NCBI RefSeq assembly: GCF_011193355.1
Contig: NZ_CP049780.1
Location: 1,595,582-1,659,581 of the forward strand
Length of the DNA: 64,000 nt
Direction of reading: 5' to 3'
DNA from: Streptomyces sp. JB150
Lineage (GTDB): Bacteria; Actinomycetota; Actinomycetes; Streptomycetales; Streptomycetaceae
The number at the start of each line of letters is the position of its first letter. The first letter of the stretch is position 1. Below are positions 56,384 to 64,000 of this stretch, one piece after another. The notes beneath the pieces are model-generated. The model searched no databases. It was not told where the DNA came from and worked only from the letters and a program-made list of their open reading frames with translations. The position numbers and the translations under genes were made by a program.

Positions 56384-57455
56384 TCAGCACCACGCGGCGC
56401 GGCGCCGTCAGCACGCGTACGTCCGCGCGCGGGTCCTCCTCGTAGACGACCAGGTCGGCGGGGGCGCCCTCGTCCAGGCCGGGGCGGCCGAGCCAGGCGC
56501 GGGCCGCCCAGGTGGCGGCGGAGATCGCCTCCACCGCCGGGATGCCGGCCGTGACCAGCTCGGCGATCTCGGCGCCCGCGAGGCCGTGCGGGAGGGAGCC
56601 GCCGGCGTCGGTGCCGACGAAGACGGGGATGCCGGCGTCGTGGGCGGAGCGGACGGTGTCGTAGCGGCGGGCGTGCAGGCGGCGCATGTGGTCGGCCCAG
56701 CGGGGGAACTTGGCCTCGCCGCCCTCGGCGAGCCGGGGGAAGGTGGCGATGTTGACGAGGGTGGGGACGATCGCGACGCCCCGCTCGGCGAAGAGCGGGA
56801 TCAGGTCCTCGGTGAGGCCCGTCGCGTGCTCGATGCAGTCGATGCCCGCCTCGACCAGGTCGCGCAGCGAGTCCTCCGCGAAGCAGTGCGCCGTCACGCG
56901 GGCGCCCAGGCGGTGGGCCTCGGCGATGGCCGCCTCGGCCGCCTCGCGGGGCCAGCACGCCGACAGGTCGCCGAGGTCGCGGTCGATCCAGTCGCCGACC
57001 AGCTTGACCCAGCCGTCGCCGCGCCGGGCCTCCTGGGCGACGTAGGCGACGAGGTCGTCCGGTTCGATCTCCCAGGCGTAGTTGCGGATGTAGCGGCGGG
57101 TGCGGGCGATGTGCCGCCCGGCGCGGATGATCTTCGGGAGGTCGTCGCGGTCGTCGACCCAGCGGGTGTCGGAGGGCGAGCCGGCGTCGCGGATGAGCAG
57201 GGTGCCCGCGTCCCGGTCGGTCAGCGCCTGCCGCTCGGCGACCTCCCGCGGGACCGCGCCGTGCGCGTCGAGACCCACGTGGCAGTGGGCGTCGACCAGA
57301 CCGGGCAGCGCCCAGCCGGTCACCGTGCGCACCTCGCGGGCGCCGGCGGGACGGTCGTAGGTGATCCGCCCGCCGACCACCCACAGTTCGTCGCGGACGT
57401 CGTCGGGTGAGACGAGCACCCGCCCCTTCACGTGCAGCACCGCTCCATCGCTCAT
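56364..57455 (-). CDS. Amidohydrolase family protein
   Basis: This 363-aa metal-dependent hydrolase has a TIM-barrel amidohydrolase core. The visible ligands are HxH in LVDAHCHVG (about 57-59), a possible carbamylated Lys region (WVKLVGDW), H in VTAHCFAED, H in DCIEHATG and D in VFVGTDAGG. It belongs to the imidazolonepropionase/prolidase-like group; the substrate is unknown. TAGGGT lies 7 nt before the ATG with no ribosome-binding site, so the mRNA is probably leaderless. The gene end overlaps the LAETG remnant. Confidence 0.88.
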   Translation of the reverse strand: MSDGAVLHVKGRVLVSPDDVRDELWVVGGRITYDRPAGAREVRTVTGWALPGLVDAHCHVGLDAHGAVPREVAERQALTDRDAGTLLIRDAGSPSDTRWVDDRDDLPKIIRAGRHIARTRRYIRNYAWEIEPDDLVAYVAQEARRGDGWVKLVGDWIDRDLGDLSACWPREAAEAAIAEAHRLGARVTAHCFAEDSLRDLVEAGIDCIEHATGLTEDLIPLFAERGVAIVPTLVNIATFPRLAEGGEAKFPRWADHMRRLHARRYDTVRSAHDAGIPVFVGTDAGGSLPHGLAGAEIAELVTAGIPAVEAISAATWAARAWLGRPGLDEGAPADLVVYEEDPRADVRVLTAPRRVVLNGRVVG

Positions 57456-57476
57456 GCACCGCACCCTAGTGAGCCG

Positions 57477-58268
57477 CTATTCGCTCTTGCCCACCTGGTC
57501 CGAGATCTCCTCCTCGACGTCCGCCATCGCCGGGTCGAGCAGGCGGGACAGGAAGTGGCGGGTGCGTTCGTGGGCGGGGCGGGTGATGACCTGCTCGGGC
57601 TCGCCGTCCTCGACGATGACGCCGCCGTCCATGAAGACGACCCGGTCGGCGACCTCGCGGGCGAAGGTCATCTCGTGGGTCACGACCATCATCGTCATGC
57701 CCTCCTGGGCGAGCATCCGCATCACCGCGAGGACGTCGCCGACCAGCTCCGGGTCGAGCGCGGAGGTCGGCTCGTCGAACAGCATCACCTCGGGGCCCAT
57801 GGCGAGGGCGCGGGCGATGGCGACGCGCTGCTGCTGGCCGCCGGAGAGGGAGGACGGGTAGGCGTCCGCCTTCTCCGCGAGGCCGACGCGGGCCAGGTTC
57901 TCGGCGGCGACGCGGGCGGCCTCCGCCTTGTCCCGCTTGAGCACCCGGCGCTGCGGCAGCGTCAGGTTCTCGGTCACCGTGAGGTGCGGGAAGAGGTTGA
58001 ACTGCTGGAAGACCATGCCGATGCGGCGGCGTACGGCGTCGATGTCGACGTCCGGGTCGGTGACCTCCGTGCCGCCGACGAACACCTGGCCCTTGGTGGG
58101 CTCCTCCAGCAGGTTCACGCACCGCAGCAGCGTGGACTTGCCGGAGCCGGACGGGCCGATGACGCAGACGACCTCGCCCTGGCCGATCTCCAGGTCGATG
58201 CCGCGCAGCACCCGGTTGTCGCCGAAGGACTTGTGCAGGCCGTGGATCTCGATCTCGGGGCGGCTCAT
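57477..58268 (-). CDS. Polar amino acid ABC transporter ATP-binding protein
   Basis: This 263-aa ABC ATPase of the GlnQ/GluA type has Walker [10 protein letters not shown] (38-46), Q-loop FQQFNLF, signature LSGGQQQR and Walker [15 protein letters not shown]. The C terminus ends in an acidic stretch. It overlaps the permease stop by 4 bp and completes the three-gene transport operon on the minus strand. Confidence 0.95.
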   Translation of the reverse strand: MSRPEIEIHGLHKSFGDNRVLRGIDLEIGQGEVVCVIGPSGSGKSTLLRCVNLLEEPTKGQVFVGGTEVTDPDVDIDAVRRRIGMVFQQFNLFPHLTVTENLTLPQRRVLKRDKAEAARVAAENLARVGLAEKADAYPSSLSGGQQQRVAIARALAMGPEVMLFDEPTSALDPELVGDVLAVMRMLAQEGMTMMVVTHEMTFAREVADRVVFMDGGVIVEDGEPEQVITRPAHERTRHFLSRLLDPAMADVEEEISDQVGKSE

Positions 58269-59116
58269 TTGACAGCCTCCTGGGCCTTCGCCTCCATACG
58301 GCGTACGACGAAGCCGAGCGGGATCGTGACCAGCAGGTAGCACAGGCCGGCGACGAGGATCGGCGTGGAGTTGGCGGTCTGGCTGGCCAGGTCGCGGCCG
58401 AACTTGGACAGCTCCCGCTCCTCCAGGGTGACCCCGAGGAACAGCACCAGCGAGGAGTCCTTGAAGAGCAGGACCAGTTCGTTGGTGAGCGGCGGCAGGA
58501 TGACCCGGAGGGACTGCGGCAGGATGATCGAGATCATCGCCCGCGCGTGGGAGAAGCCCAGCGAGCGGGCGGCCTCCATCTGGCCCTTGGGGATGGCCTG
58601 GATGCCCGCGCGGAAGGTCTCCGCCATGTAGGCGGCGGCGACCAGGCCGAGCGCGAGGGCCACCTTGCCGTAGGTGCCGCCGACGATCTCCGTGCCGGGG
58701 AAGGCCAGCGGGACGGCCACCCCGATGAAGATGAAGATCAGCAGGGCGGGCAGGCCGCGGAAGATCTCGATGTAGACGCCGGCGAGCCAGCGGTACGGGC
58801 CGACGGAGGACAGCCGCATCAGCGCGATGACCATGCCCAGCACCAGGCCCACGGCGAAGCCGGAGACGGTGTAGAGCACGGTGTTCTTCAGGGCCAGCGT
58901 GATGACCTCGGGGAACATCTGCTCCGCGAGGTCGGCTTGCGCGAACTGGTTGGCCAGCCGGTCCCAGTCGGCCGTGACCGCGAAGGCGATCACGGCCGCG
59001 ACGAAGACGGCGTACTGGACGCCGCGCGAGAGGCTGCGCTTCTGCCGCCGCGTCAGGCCCTTCTTCTTCGGCTGGTTCGGCTGGAGTGCGGTGTCCGGGG
59101 TGTCCGGGTTCGTCAT
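58265..59116 (-). CDS. Polar amino acid ABC transporter permease
   Basis: This 283-aa HisMQ-type permease has a cytoplasmic N terminus and about six helices, with the EAA-type loop [23 protein letters not shown]. It is translationally coupled to both neighbours by 4-bp overlaps. A single permease gene suggests a homodimeric channel. Confidence 0.95.
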   Translation of the reverse strand: MTNPDTPDTALQPNQPKKKGLTRRQKRSLSRGVQYAVFVAAVIAFAVTADWDRLANQFAQADLAEQMFPEVITLALKNTVLYTVSGFAVGLVLGMVIALMRLSSVGPYRWLAGVYIEIFRGLPALLIFIFIGVAVPLAFPGTEIVGGTYGKVALALGLVAAAYMAETFRAGIQAIPKGQMEAARSLGFSHARAMISIILPQSLRVILPPLTNELVLLFKDSSLVLFLGVTLEERELSKFGRDLASQTANSTPILVAGLCYLLVTIPLGFVVRRMEAKAQEAVK

Positions 59117-59958
59117 GAGGCGGACGGGGAGGCGGCGGACGCGTCGTACGGACCGATCCACTGCTCGTACAGCTTCTTGTACGTCCCGTCGGCCTTGGCG
59201 TCCGCGATGGCCTTGTTGATGGCCTCGCGCAGCTTGTCGTTGCCCTTCTTCACCGTGAAGCCGTACTGCTCGCCGGTGTGGAGCTGCTCGGCGACCTGGA
59301 AGGCGTCGGCGTTGGCCTTGTCCTTCAGCCAGCCCTGGACCACCGGGTAGTCGATGACGACCGCCTCGACCTGGCCGGTGCGCAGGCCGTTGAGGACGGC
59401 GTCGGAGGACTCGAAGGAGACCGGGTCGAGGCCCTTGCTCTTGGCGTAGTCCTCGCCGGTGGTCTGCGCCTGGGCGCCGACCTTCTCGCCCTTGAGGTCC
59501 GCGAAGGAGGAGATGCCGCTCTTCTTGTCGGCGAGGACGGCCTGGGTGGCCTCGAAGTACGGGTCCGAGAAGTCGACGTTCTTCTTGCGTTCCTCGGTGA
59601 TGGTCATGCCGGCGGCGGCCAGGTCGCACTCGCCGGAGTTGAGGAAGGCACCGGTCTTGAAGTTCTCGAACGGGGTGTCGAGGATCTGCTGCTTCACGCC
59701 CAGGTCGTCGGCGACCAGGTCGATCAGCGCGACGTCGAAGCCCTGCACCTTGCCGTCGATCTCCGACTGGAAGGGCGGGTACGGCAGGTGGGTGCAGGTG
59801 GTGAGCTGCCCGGCCTTGACCAGCTCGACACCGCCGGCGGCGGTCTTCTCGCCGCCGGCGCCGTTGTCGCTGGAGGTGCAGCCGGCTACGAGGACCAGCC
59901 CGGCCGTCGCGGTGGCGGCGACCAGGAGACGGGCCCGGCGCCCGAGGACGGTGTTCAC
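59113..59958 (-). CDS. Substrate-binding lipoprotein of a polar amino acid ABC transporter
   Basis: This 281-aa family 3 solute-binding protein has a lipobox LVAGC (C27) after a hydrophobic signal. Typical features include [27 protein letters not shown] and the [20 protein letters not shown] motif, as in glutamate, glutamine or polar amino acid binders. TAGGAGGT precedes the GTG by 5-6 nt. It is the first gene of the operon and has a strong promoter. Confidence 0.94.
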   Translation of the reverse strand: MNTVLGRRARLLVAATATAGLVLVAGCTSSDNGAGGEKTAAGGVELVKAGQLTTCTHLPYPPFQSEIDGKVQGFDVALIDLVADDLGVKQQILDTPFENFKTGAFLNSGECDLAAAGMTITEERKKNVDFSDPYFEATQAVLADKKSGISSFADLKGEKVGAQAQTTGEDYAKSKGLDPVSFESSDAVLNGLRTGQVEAVVIDYPVVQGWLKDKANADAFQVAEQLHTGEQYGFTVKKGNDKLREAINKAIADAKADGTYKKLYEQWIGPYDASAASPSAS

Positions 59959-59989
59959 GGGGGACCTCCTAAGGGAACAGTGAGTTCCG

Positions 59990-60017
59990 ATTATAAGGAA
60001 ATGTTTGGGTCACTCAA
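59990..60017 (-). promoter_or_regulatory. Near-consensus vegetative promoter of the amino acid ABC operon
   Basis: On the minus strand, TTGAGT (60017-60012) and a perfect TATAAT (59995-59990) are separated by 16 bp in an AT-rich patch. The leader is about 25-30 nt and contains the strong ribosome-binding site. The rest of the 59959-60315 gap holds a second promoter-like TACCCT (60273-60278) for the next gene and nothing else I recognise. Confidence 0.75.
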
Positions 60018-60315
60018 ATAGAACTGATGCCAGTGGGGCGGTTCGGCCTAAGAAGTCGCGCCACGACGGGTGCCGGCAAGACGGGTGCCGGCAAGGGGTG
60101 TCTCGTCGATCAGGCCGGATCAGCGAGCGGCGTCCGGTGCCGTGCGTCGCCAGGCGGAGGAGGGAGTCGAGGCGATGGGGGTGCCCCGTGATCGCCGAGA
60201 CACCTCCAGGGCTGCGCGCCCCCGCCGGCCGCGGCGCGGCGGGGGCCGGGCGGGCGGCCGGCGCGGCCCCGCTACCCTCGACGTCGTCCGCCCCGTGAGC
60301 GAAGAGAGCACCGCA

Positions 60316-61416
60316 GTGACCCACCCCTTCCTCGACCTGCCCCCGCTGACCGCCGCGCGTTTCGCCGCGATCGAGGACCGGGTCGCCCGGCTGCTGGACA
60401 CCCGGCAGGACGTCGTGATCATGCAGGGCGAGGCGCTGCTGCCGCTGGAGGGGGCCATCCGGGGCACCGCCGGGCCGGGCACGGTCGCCCTGAACGTGAT
60501 CACCGGGCCGTACGGGCAGACCTTCGGGGACTGGCTGCGGGACTGCGGGGCGACGGTGTACGACCTCGCCGTGCCGTTCCACACGGCGGTGACCGCCGGG
60601 CAGATCCGGGAGGCGTTCGCCGAGCACCCGGAGATCGACTTCGTCTCGCTGGTGCACGCGGAGGCGGCGACCGGCAACACCAACCCGGTCGCGGAGATCG
60701 GCGAGGTGGTCCGCGCGCACGGCGCGCTGTTCTACCTGGACGCCGTCGCGTCCGTCGGCGCGGAGCCGGTGCTGCCGGACGCCTGGGGCGTGGACCTGTG
60801 CGTGATCGGGGCGCAGAAGGCGATGGGCGGCCCGGCGGGCGTGTCGGCGGTGTCGGTGAGCGAGCGGGCGTGGGCCCGGATGGCGGCCAACCCGCACGCG
60901 CCGCGCCGCTCCTACCTCTCCCTCCTCGACTGGAAGGAGCGCTGGGTCGACGGCGGCCGCAAGGCGCTGCTGCACGCGCCGGCGCAGCTGGAGATGCTGG
61001 CGCTGGAGGCGTGCGTCGAGCGGATCGAGGCGGAGGGCCTGGAGACGGTCATGGCCCGGCACCGCCGTGCCGCGGCGGCGACCCGCGCGGGCGCGGTGGC
61101 GCTCGGCGGGGGTCTGGAGCCGTACGTCCACGACCCGGCTGAGGCGGCGCCGGTGGCGACGACGCTGCGCGCCCCGGCGGGCGTGCCGGCCTCCGACCTG
61201 GTCGCCCGCGCCCTGGCGAGCGACCCGGCGCTGCCCCTGGCCGCGGGCGGCGGCGCGCTGGCCAAGGAGATGATCCGGGTCAACCACTACGGCCCCGACG
61301 CGACCCCGGGCACCGTCCAGGCCGCCCTCGCGGCCCTGGGCGCCGCGCTGGCCGAGCAGGGTGCGGCGGTCGACCTGGAGTCGGCCCGCCGCGCCGCGGA
61401 GACCGCCTGGAACTGA
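60316..61416 (+). CDS. Class V aminotransferase (alanine-glyoxylate/serine-pyruvate type)
   Basis: This 366-aa PLP enzyme of fold type I, class V, has the PLP lysine in VIGAQKAMGGPAG (K168), a conserved aspartate in FYLDAVASVGAEP (D142) and a C-terminal RVNHYGPDATP. It is related to alanine-glyoxylate and serine-pyruvate aminotransferases; the substrate pair is not determined. The GTG at 60316 has GAGAG about 8 nt upstream; an in-frame GTG at 60295 is possible. It is divergent from the amino acid transporter. Confidence 0.88.
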   Translation: MTHPFLDLPPLTAARFAAIEDRVARLLDTRQDVVIMQGEALLPLEGAIRGTAGPGTVALNVITGPYGQTFGDWLRDCGATVYDLAVPFHTAVTAGQIREAFAEHPEIDFVSLVHAEAATGNTNPVAEIGEVVRAHGALFYLDAVASVGAEPVLPDAWGVDLCVIGAQKAMGGPAGVSAVSVSERAWARMAANPHAPRRSYLSLLDWKERWVDGGRKALLHAPAQLEMLALEACVERIEAEGLETVMARHRRAAAATRAGAVALGGGLEPYVHDPAEAAPVATTLRAPAGVPASDLVARALASDPALPLAAGGGALAKEMIRVNHYGPDATPGTVQAALAALGAALAEQGAAVDLESARRAAETAWN

Positions 61417-61427
61417 CGACCGCGCGG

Positions 61428-61456
61428 GCACACCGGCCAACCGTTGGCCGGTGTGC
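61428..61456 (+). terminator. 13-bp perfect stem terminator after the aminotransferase
   Basis: GCACACCGGCCAA (61428-61440) pairs perfectly with TTGGCCGGTGTGC (61444-61456) around a CCG loop, 12 bp after the stop. Confidence 0.8.
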
Positions 61457-61796
61457 GGGACCGATTCCGGTCTGCGCCGGGTTCTCATTCGCGTACTGCA
61501 TTGCCCTGCTTGCCCGTGAATGAATTCAGCACCCTTTACGACTCTTTATGTAAAACAATTCAGCGGCAGCTTCCCGTGTTCTTCTGCCCCGTTTCGCCGA
61601 CCCTAAACGCGAAGATTTTGCGAACGTCGATCGAGTAATTCGGGCGGATCTCACAGGGGTGACATGGCTGTGATGCGTTACACAACGCGTCCGATTTGTG
61701 GTGGATTCTTCGGGCAAATCTGCATCATTCGTCTCGCATGCGCCCGCGTGATAACACAGATGGCCTGGACACCCAACCCCTGACGGCCATGCAATT

Positions 61797-61820
61797 TCGA
61801 ATTCCGCTCGCTAAATTCGA
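61797..61820. promoter_or_regulatory. Inverted repeat over the ectA -10 box
   Basis: TCGAATT (61797-61803) and AATTCGA (61814-61820) form a perfect dyad with a 10-bp spacer. The -10-like TAAATT (61812-61817) lies within it, ending 8 nt before the ectA ATG, so the transcript would be nearly leaderless. The surrounding 370-bp leader (61457-61825) is clearly less GC-rich than the genome and holds no credible gene. A second small dyad, GCGTT/AACGC (about 61674-61687), is further upstream. Confidence 0.55.
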
Positions 61821-61825
61821 TCCGC

Positions 61826-62368
61826 ATGACTGCCGCACCAGCAGACACACCGACAGAGACATCAGCAGACCTGTTCATCGACCGCCCGTCGGTGGCGGAC
61901 GGAGCCGCTTTGTGGCGGCTCGCCAAGGAATCCGGAACCCTCGACCTGAACTCCTCCTACAGCTATCTGCTGTGGTGCCGGGACTTCGCCGAGACCTCCG
62001 CGGTGGCGCGCGACGGCGACGGGGAAGCCGTCGGGTTCGTCACCGGGTACCTGCGGCCCGACCGTCCGCGGACCCTGCTCGTGTGGCAGGTGGCCGTCGA
62101 CCCCCGCCACCGCAGCCGCGGCATCGCGGCCCGGCTGCTCGACGCGCTGGCCGCCCGGGTCGCGGCCGGCCCGGAGGTGATCTGCGTGGAGACCACGATC
62201 ACCCCGGACAACACCGCCTCGGAACGCCTGTTCACCTCGTTCGCCGCCCGGCACGGCGCCCGGGTCGAGCGGGAGGTCCTGTTCGACACCCCGCTGTTCC
62301 CGGACGGCCCGCACGACCCCGAAGTCCTCTACCGCATCGGCCCGTTGACCCCCCACCTCTCGCACTGA
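61826..62368 (+). CDS. ectA: L-2,4-diaminobutyrate acetyltransferase (EctA)
   Basis: This 180-aa GNAT-fold enzyme acetylates L-2,4-diaminobutyrate in ectoine synthesis. The acetyl-CoA motif is VDPRHRSRGIAARLLDAL, with VETTITPDNTASERLF downstream as in EctA proteins. It is the first gene of the ectoine operon, giving osmotic and heat protection. ectB follows after 13 bp. No ribosome-binding site is seen before the ATG, consistent with the leaderless promoter. Confidence 0.95.
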   Translation: MTAAPADTPTETSADLFIDRPSVADGAALWRLAKESGTLDLNSSYSYLLWCRDFAETSAVARDGDGEAVGFVTGYLRPDRPRTLLVWQVAVDPRHRSRGIAARLLDALAARVAAGPEVICVETTITPDNTASERLFTSFAARHGARVEREVLFDTPLFPDGPHDPEVLYRIGPLTPHLSH

Positions 62369-62381
62369 GGAGCGATTCGCC

Positions 62382-63653
62382 GTGACCATCACCCAGCCCG
62401 ACCTGAGCGTCTTCGAGACCGTGGAGTCCGAGGTGCGCAGCTACTGCCGCGGCTGGCCCACCGTCTTCGACCGGGCACACGGCAGCCGTATGTACGACGA
62501 GGACGGCCACGAGTACCTCGACTTCTTCGCCGGGGCCGGTTCGCTCAACTACGGCCACAACAACCCCGTGCTGAAACGCGCGCTGCTCGACTACCTGGAG
62601 CGGGACGGCGTCACCCACGGCCTCGACATGTCGACCACCGCCAAACGCCGCTTCCTGCAGACCTTCCAGGACCTGGTGCTGCGCCCGCGCGACCTGCCGT
62701 ACAAGGTCATGTTCCCGGGCCCGACGGGCACCAACGCCGTGGAGTCCGCGCTGAAGCTGGCGCGGAAGGTGAAGGGGCGCGAGGCGATCGTGTCGTTCAC
62801 CAACGCCTTCCACGGCATGTCGCTGGGCTCGCTCGCCGTGACCGGCAACGCCTTCAAGCGGGCCGGCGCCGGTATCCCGCTGGTGCACGGCACGCCGATG
62901 CCCTTCGACAACTACTTCGACGGCACGGTGCCCGACTTCCTGTGGTTCGAACGGCTGCTGGAGGACCAGGGCTCGGGGCTGAACAAGCCGGCCGCCGTGA
63001 TCGTCGAGACGGTGCAGGGCGAGGGCGGCATCAACGTGGCGCGCGCGGAGTGGCTGCGGGCGCTCGCCGAGCTGTGCGCGCGCCAGGACATGCTGCTCAT
63101 CGTCGACGACATCCAGATGGGGTGCGGCCGCACCGGCGCCTTCTTCTCCTTCGAGGAGGCGGGCATCACCCCGGACATCGTCACCGTCTCCAAGTCCATC
63201 AGCGGCTACGGCCTGCCGATGTCGCTGACCTTGTTCAAGCCGGAGCTGGACATCTGGGAGCCGGGCGAGCACAACGGCACCTTCCGCGGCAACAACCCCG
63301 CCTTCGTCACGGCCAGCGCCGCGCTGGAGACGTACTGGACCGACGGCTCCGCCATGGAGAAGCAGACCCGGGCGCGCGGCGAGCAGGTCGAGCAGGCGCT
63401 GATCGCCGTCACCGAGGAGAACCTGGCCGACGTCAGGGAGTACCGGGGCCGCGGCCTGGTGTGGGGCCTGGAGTTCCACGACAAGGGCCGGGCCGAGCGG
63501 GTCGCGCGCCGCGCCTTCGAACTGGGGCTGCTGATCGAGACCTCCGGCCCGGAGAGCGAGGTCGTCAAGCTGCTGCCCGCCCTGACCATCACCCCGGACG
63601 AGCTGGACGAGGGCCTGACGACGCTGGCCCGCGCCGTCCGCGAGACCCGCTGA
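62382..63653 (+). CDS. ectB: Diaminobutyrate-2-oxoglutarate transaminase (EctB)
   Basis: This 423-aa class III aminotransferase converts L-aspartate semialdehyde to L-2,4-diaminobutyrate. The PLP lysine is K271 (VSKSISGYGLP), the cofactor aspartate is D242 or D243 (IVDDIQMGCGRTG), and VMFPGPTGTNAVE contacts the phosphate. The GTG start has GAGGAG about 9 nt upstream. Confidence 0.97.
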   Translation: MTITQPDLSVFETVESEVRSYCRGWPTVFDRAHGSRMYDEDGHEYLDFFAGAGSLNYGHNNPVLKRALLDYLERDGVTHGLDMSTTAKRRFLQTFQDLVLRPRDLPYKVMFPGPTGTNAVESALKLARKVKGREAIVSFTNAFHGMSLGSLAVTGNAFKRAGAGIPLVHGTPMPFDNYFDGTVPDFLWFERLLEDQGSGLNKPAAVIVETVQGEGGINVARAEWLRALAELCARQDMLLIVDDIQMGCGRTGAFFSFEEAGITPDIVTVSKSISGYGLPMSLTLFKPELDIWEPGEHNGTFRGNNPAFVTASAALETYWTDGSAMEKQTRARGEQVEQALIAVTEENLADVREYRGRGLVWGLEFHDKGRAERVARRAFELGLLIETSGPESEVVKLLPALTITPDELDEGLTTLARAVRETR

Positions 63654-63674
63654 TCCCATGAATCCCTGGGTCCT

Positions 63675-63694
63675 GGGCCCTCAGTCCTGAGCCC
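63675..63694 (+). repeat. Hairpin and CCTGAG repeats in the ectB-ectC gap
   Basis: GGGC-CTCAG (from 63675) pairs with CTGAG-CCC (to 63694) with a small bulge. TCCTGAG recurs three times up to about 63705. It may modulate ectC expression or protect the upstream mRNA. Confidence 0.4.
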
Positions 63695-63783
63695 TGAGTC
63701 CTGAGCTTCGGCCGGCCCCGTCGGCCCGCCGGCTCACCGGACCCCCGTACGCCCGACCGCTATCCAGGAGGTATCGCTCCACC

Positions 63784-64000
63784 GTGATCGTCCGTTCGTT
63801 CAAGGAGATCGAAGGCACCGACCGGCACGTGAAGGCCGCGTCCGGGACGTGGGAGAGCAAACGCATCGTCCTCGCCCGGGAGAGGGTCGGCTTCTCGCTG
63901 CACGAGACGGTCCTCTACGCCGGCACGGAGACGTCGATGTGGTACGCCAACCACATCGAGGCCGTGGTCTGCGTCGAGGGCGAGGCCGAGCTGACCGACC
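63784..64000 (+). CDS. ectC: L-ectoine synthase (EctC), 5' part
   Basis: The frame begins with GTG at 63784 ([12 protein letters not shown]) and runs off the window after about 72 codons. The sequence shows the cupin-fold EctC start, including [30 protein letters not shown] with the metal-binding Glu region. It cyclises N-gamma-acetyl-diaminobutyrate to ectoine. AGGAGG lies 11-17 nt upstream, rather far from the start. Confidence 0.94.
   Translation, partial: MIVRSFKEIEGTDRHVKAASGTWESKRIVLARERVGFSLHETVLYAGTETSMWYANHIEAVVCVEGEAELTD

Noticed and set aside
61444..61638. 64-codon frame in the ectA leader
   Set aside because: It begins inside a terminator stem, has low GC3 and atypical codons, and no ribosome-binding site; judged non-coding.
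61678..61926. 82-codon minus-strand frame overlapping the ectA start
   Set aside because: Overlaps a certain gene and promoter antisense, with no ribosome-binding site or family resemblance.

Overview
The window is from a Streptomyces chromosome. It has very high GC with strong third-position GC bias, many GTG starts, many 4-bp ATGA/GTGA gene overlaps, hairpin terminators mostly lacking U-tracts, and several leaderless promoters. The gene order (tyrS, moaA, acetate-type symporter, subtilase, gbn, Pit phosphate transporter, cobalamin cluster, ectoine cluster) resembles, as I recall it, the SCO1817-SCO1866 core region of S. coelicolor. No tRNA, rRNA, CRISPR array, insertion sequence or prophage was seen.

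Layout. 1-7 kb: the end of a TldD/PmbA gene, tyrS, a GlsB-type membrane protein, DUF3099, a 6C small RNA with its own terminator, moaA, and a DUF485 plus sodium:solute symporter pair. 7-13 kb: a secreted subtilase, a CaiB/BaiF CoA-transferase, a CopD-like protein, and a translationally coupled pair (fatty-acid hydroxylase plus YhhN/lysoplasmalogenase-like) that may act on ether lipids. 13.3-15.2 kb: wreckage of a NACHT-LRR (NLR-like STAND) gene that has lost its ATPase core and carries several frameshifts. 15-20 kb: a DEDDh exonuclease with a BRCT domain, a small zinc-knuckle protein, SURF1, a GH15 glycosidase and a divergent SDR. 20.3-23.4 kb: a compact Asp23/AmaP/DUF6286 envelope-stress locus. 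23.5-25.5 kb: an HxlR regulator divergent from an MFS exporter broken by a 5-bp tandem duplication. 25.6-34.4 kb: enoyl-CoA hydratase, the nucleoid protein Gbn next to a cluster of GATC sites, an ABC-F ATPase, and several conserved housekeeping or unknown genes.

34.5-36.4 kb holds a Pit phosphate transporter behind a clear PHO box. After a WD40 pseudogene fragment comes a cobalamin riboswitch, followed by a near-complete corrin pathway (37.3-55.3 kb): cobD-cobQ-cobN-chlID-like-cobO-cobB-cobI, then an oppositely oriented ZIP transporter, then cobM-cobL-cbiG/cobJ-cobH-cbiX-cobC. Almost every junction is a stop/start overlap, so the genes are translationally coupled. The set mixes aerobic-type (CobN) and anaerobic-type (CbiX, CbiG) components.

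55.4-64 kb: a dienelactone-hydrolase-like protein without the usual nucleophile, the orphaned LAETG sorting signal of a lost sortase substrate, an amidohydrolase, a polar amino-acid ABC transporter with an unusually consensus-like promoter, a class V aminotransferase, and the start of the ectoine operon (ectA, ectB, partial ectC) behind a low-GC leader with an inverted repeat over its -10 box.

The main themes are gene decay (four pseudogenes or remnants), overlapping operons, and recognisable regulatory sites (6C RNA, B12 riboswitch, PHO box, HxlR-type operator, GATC cluster).
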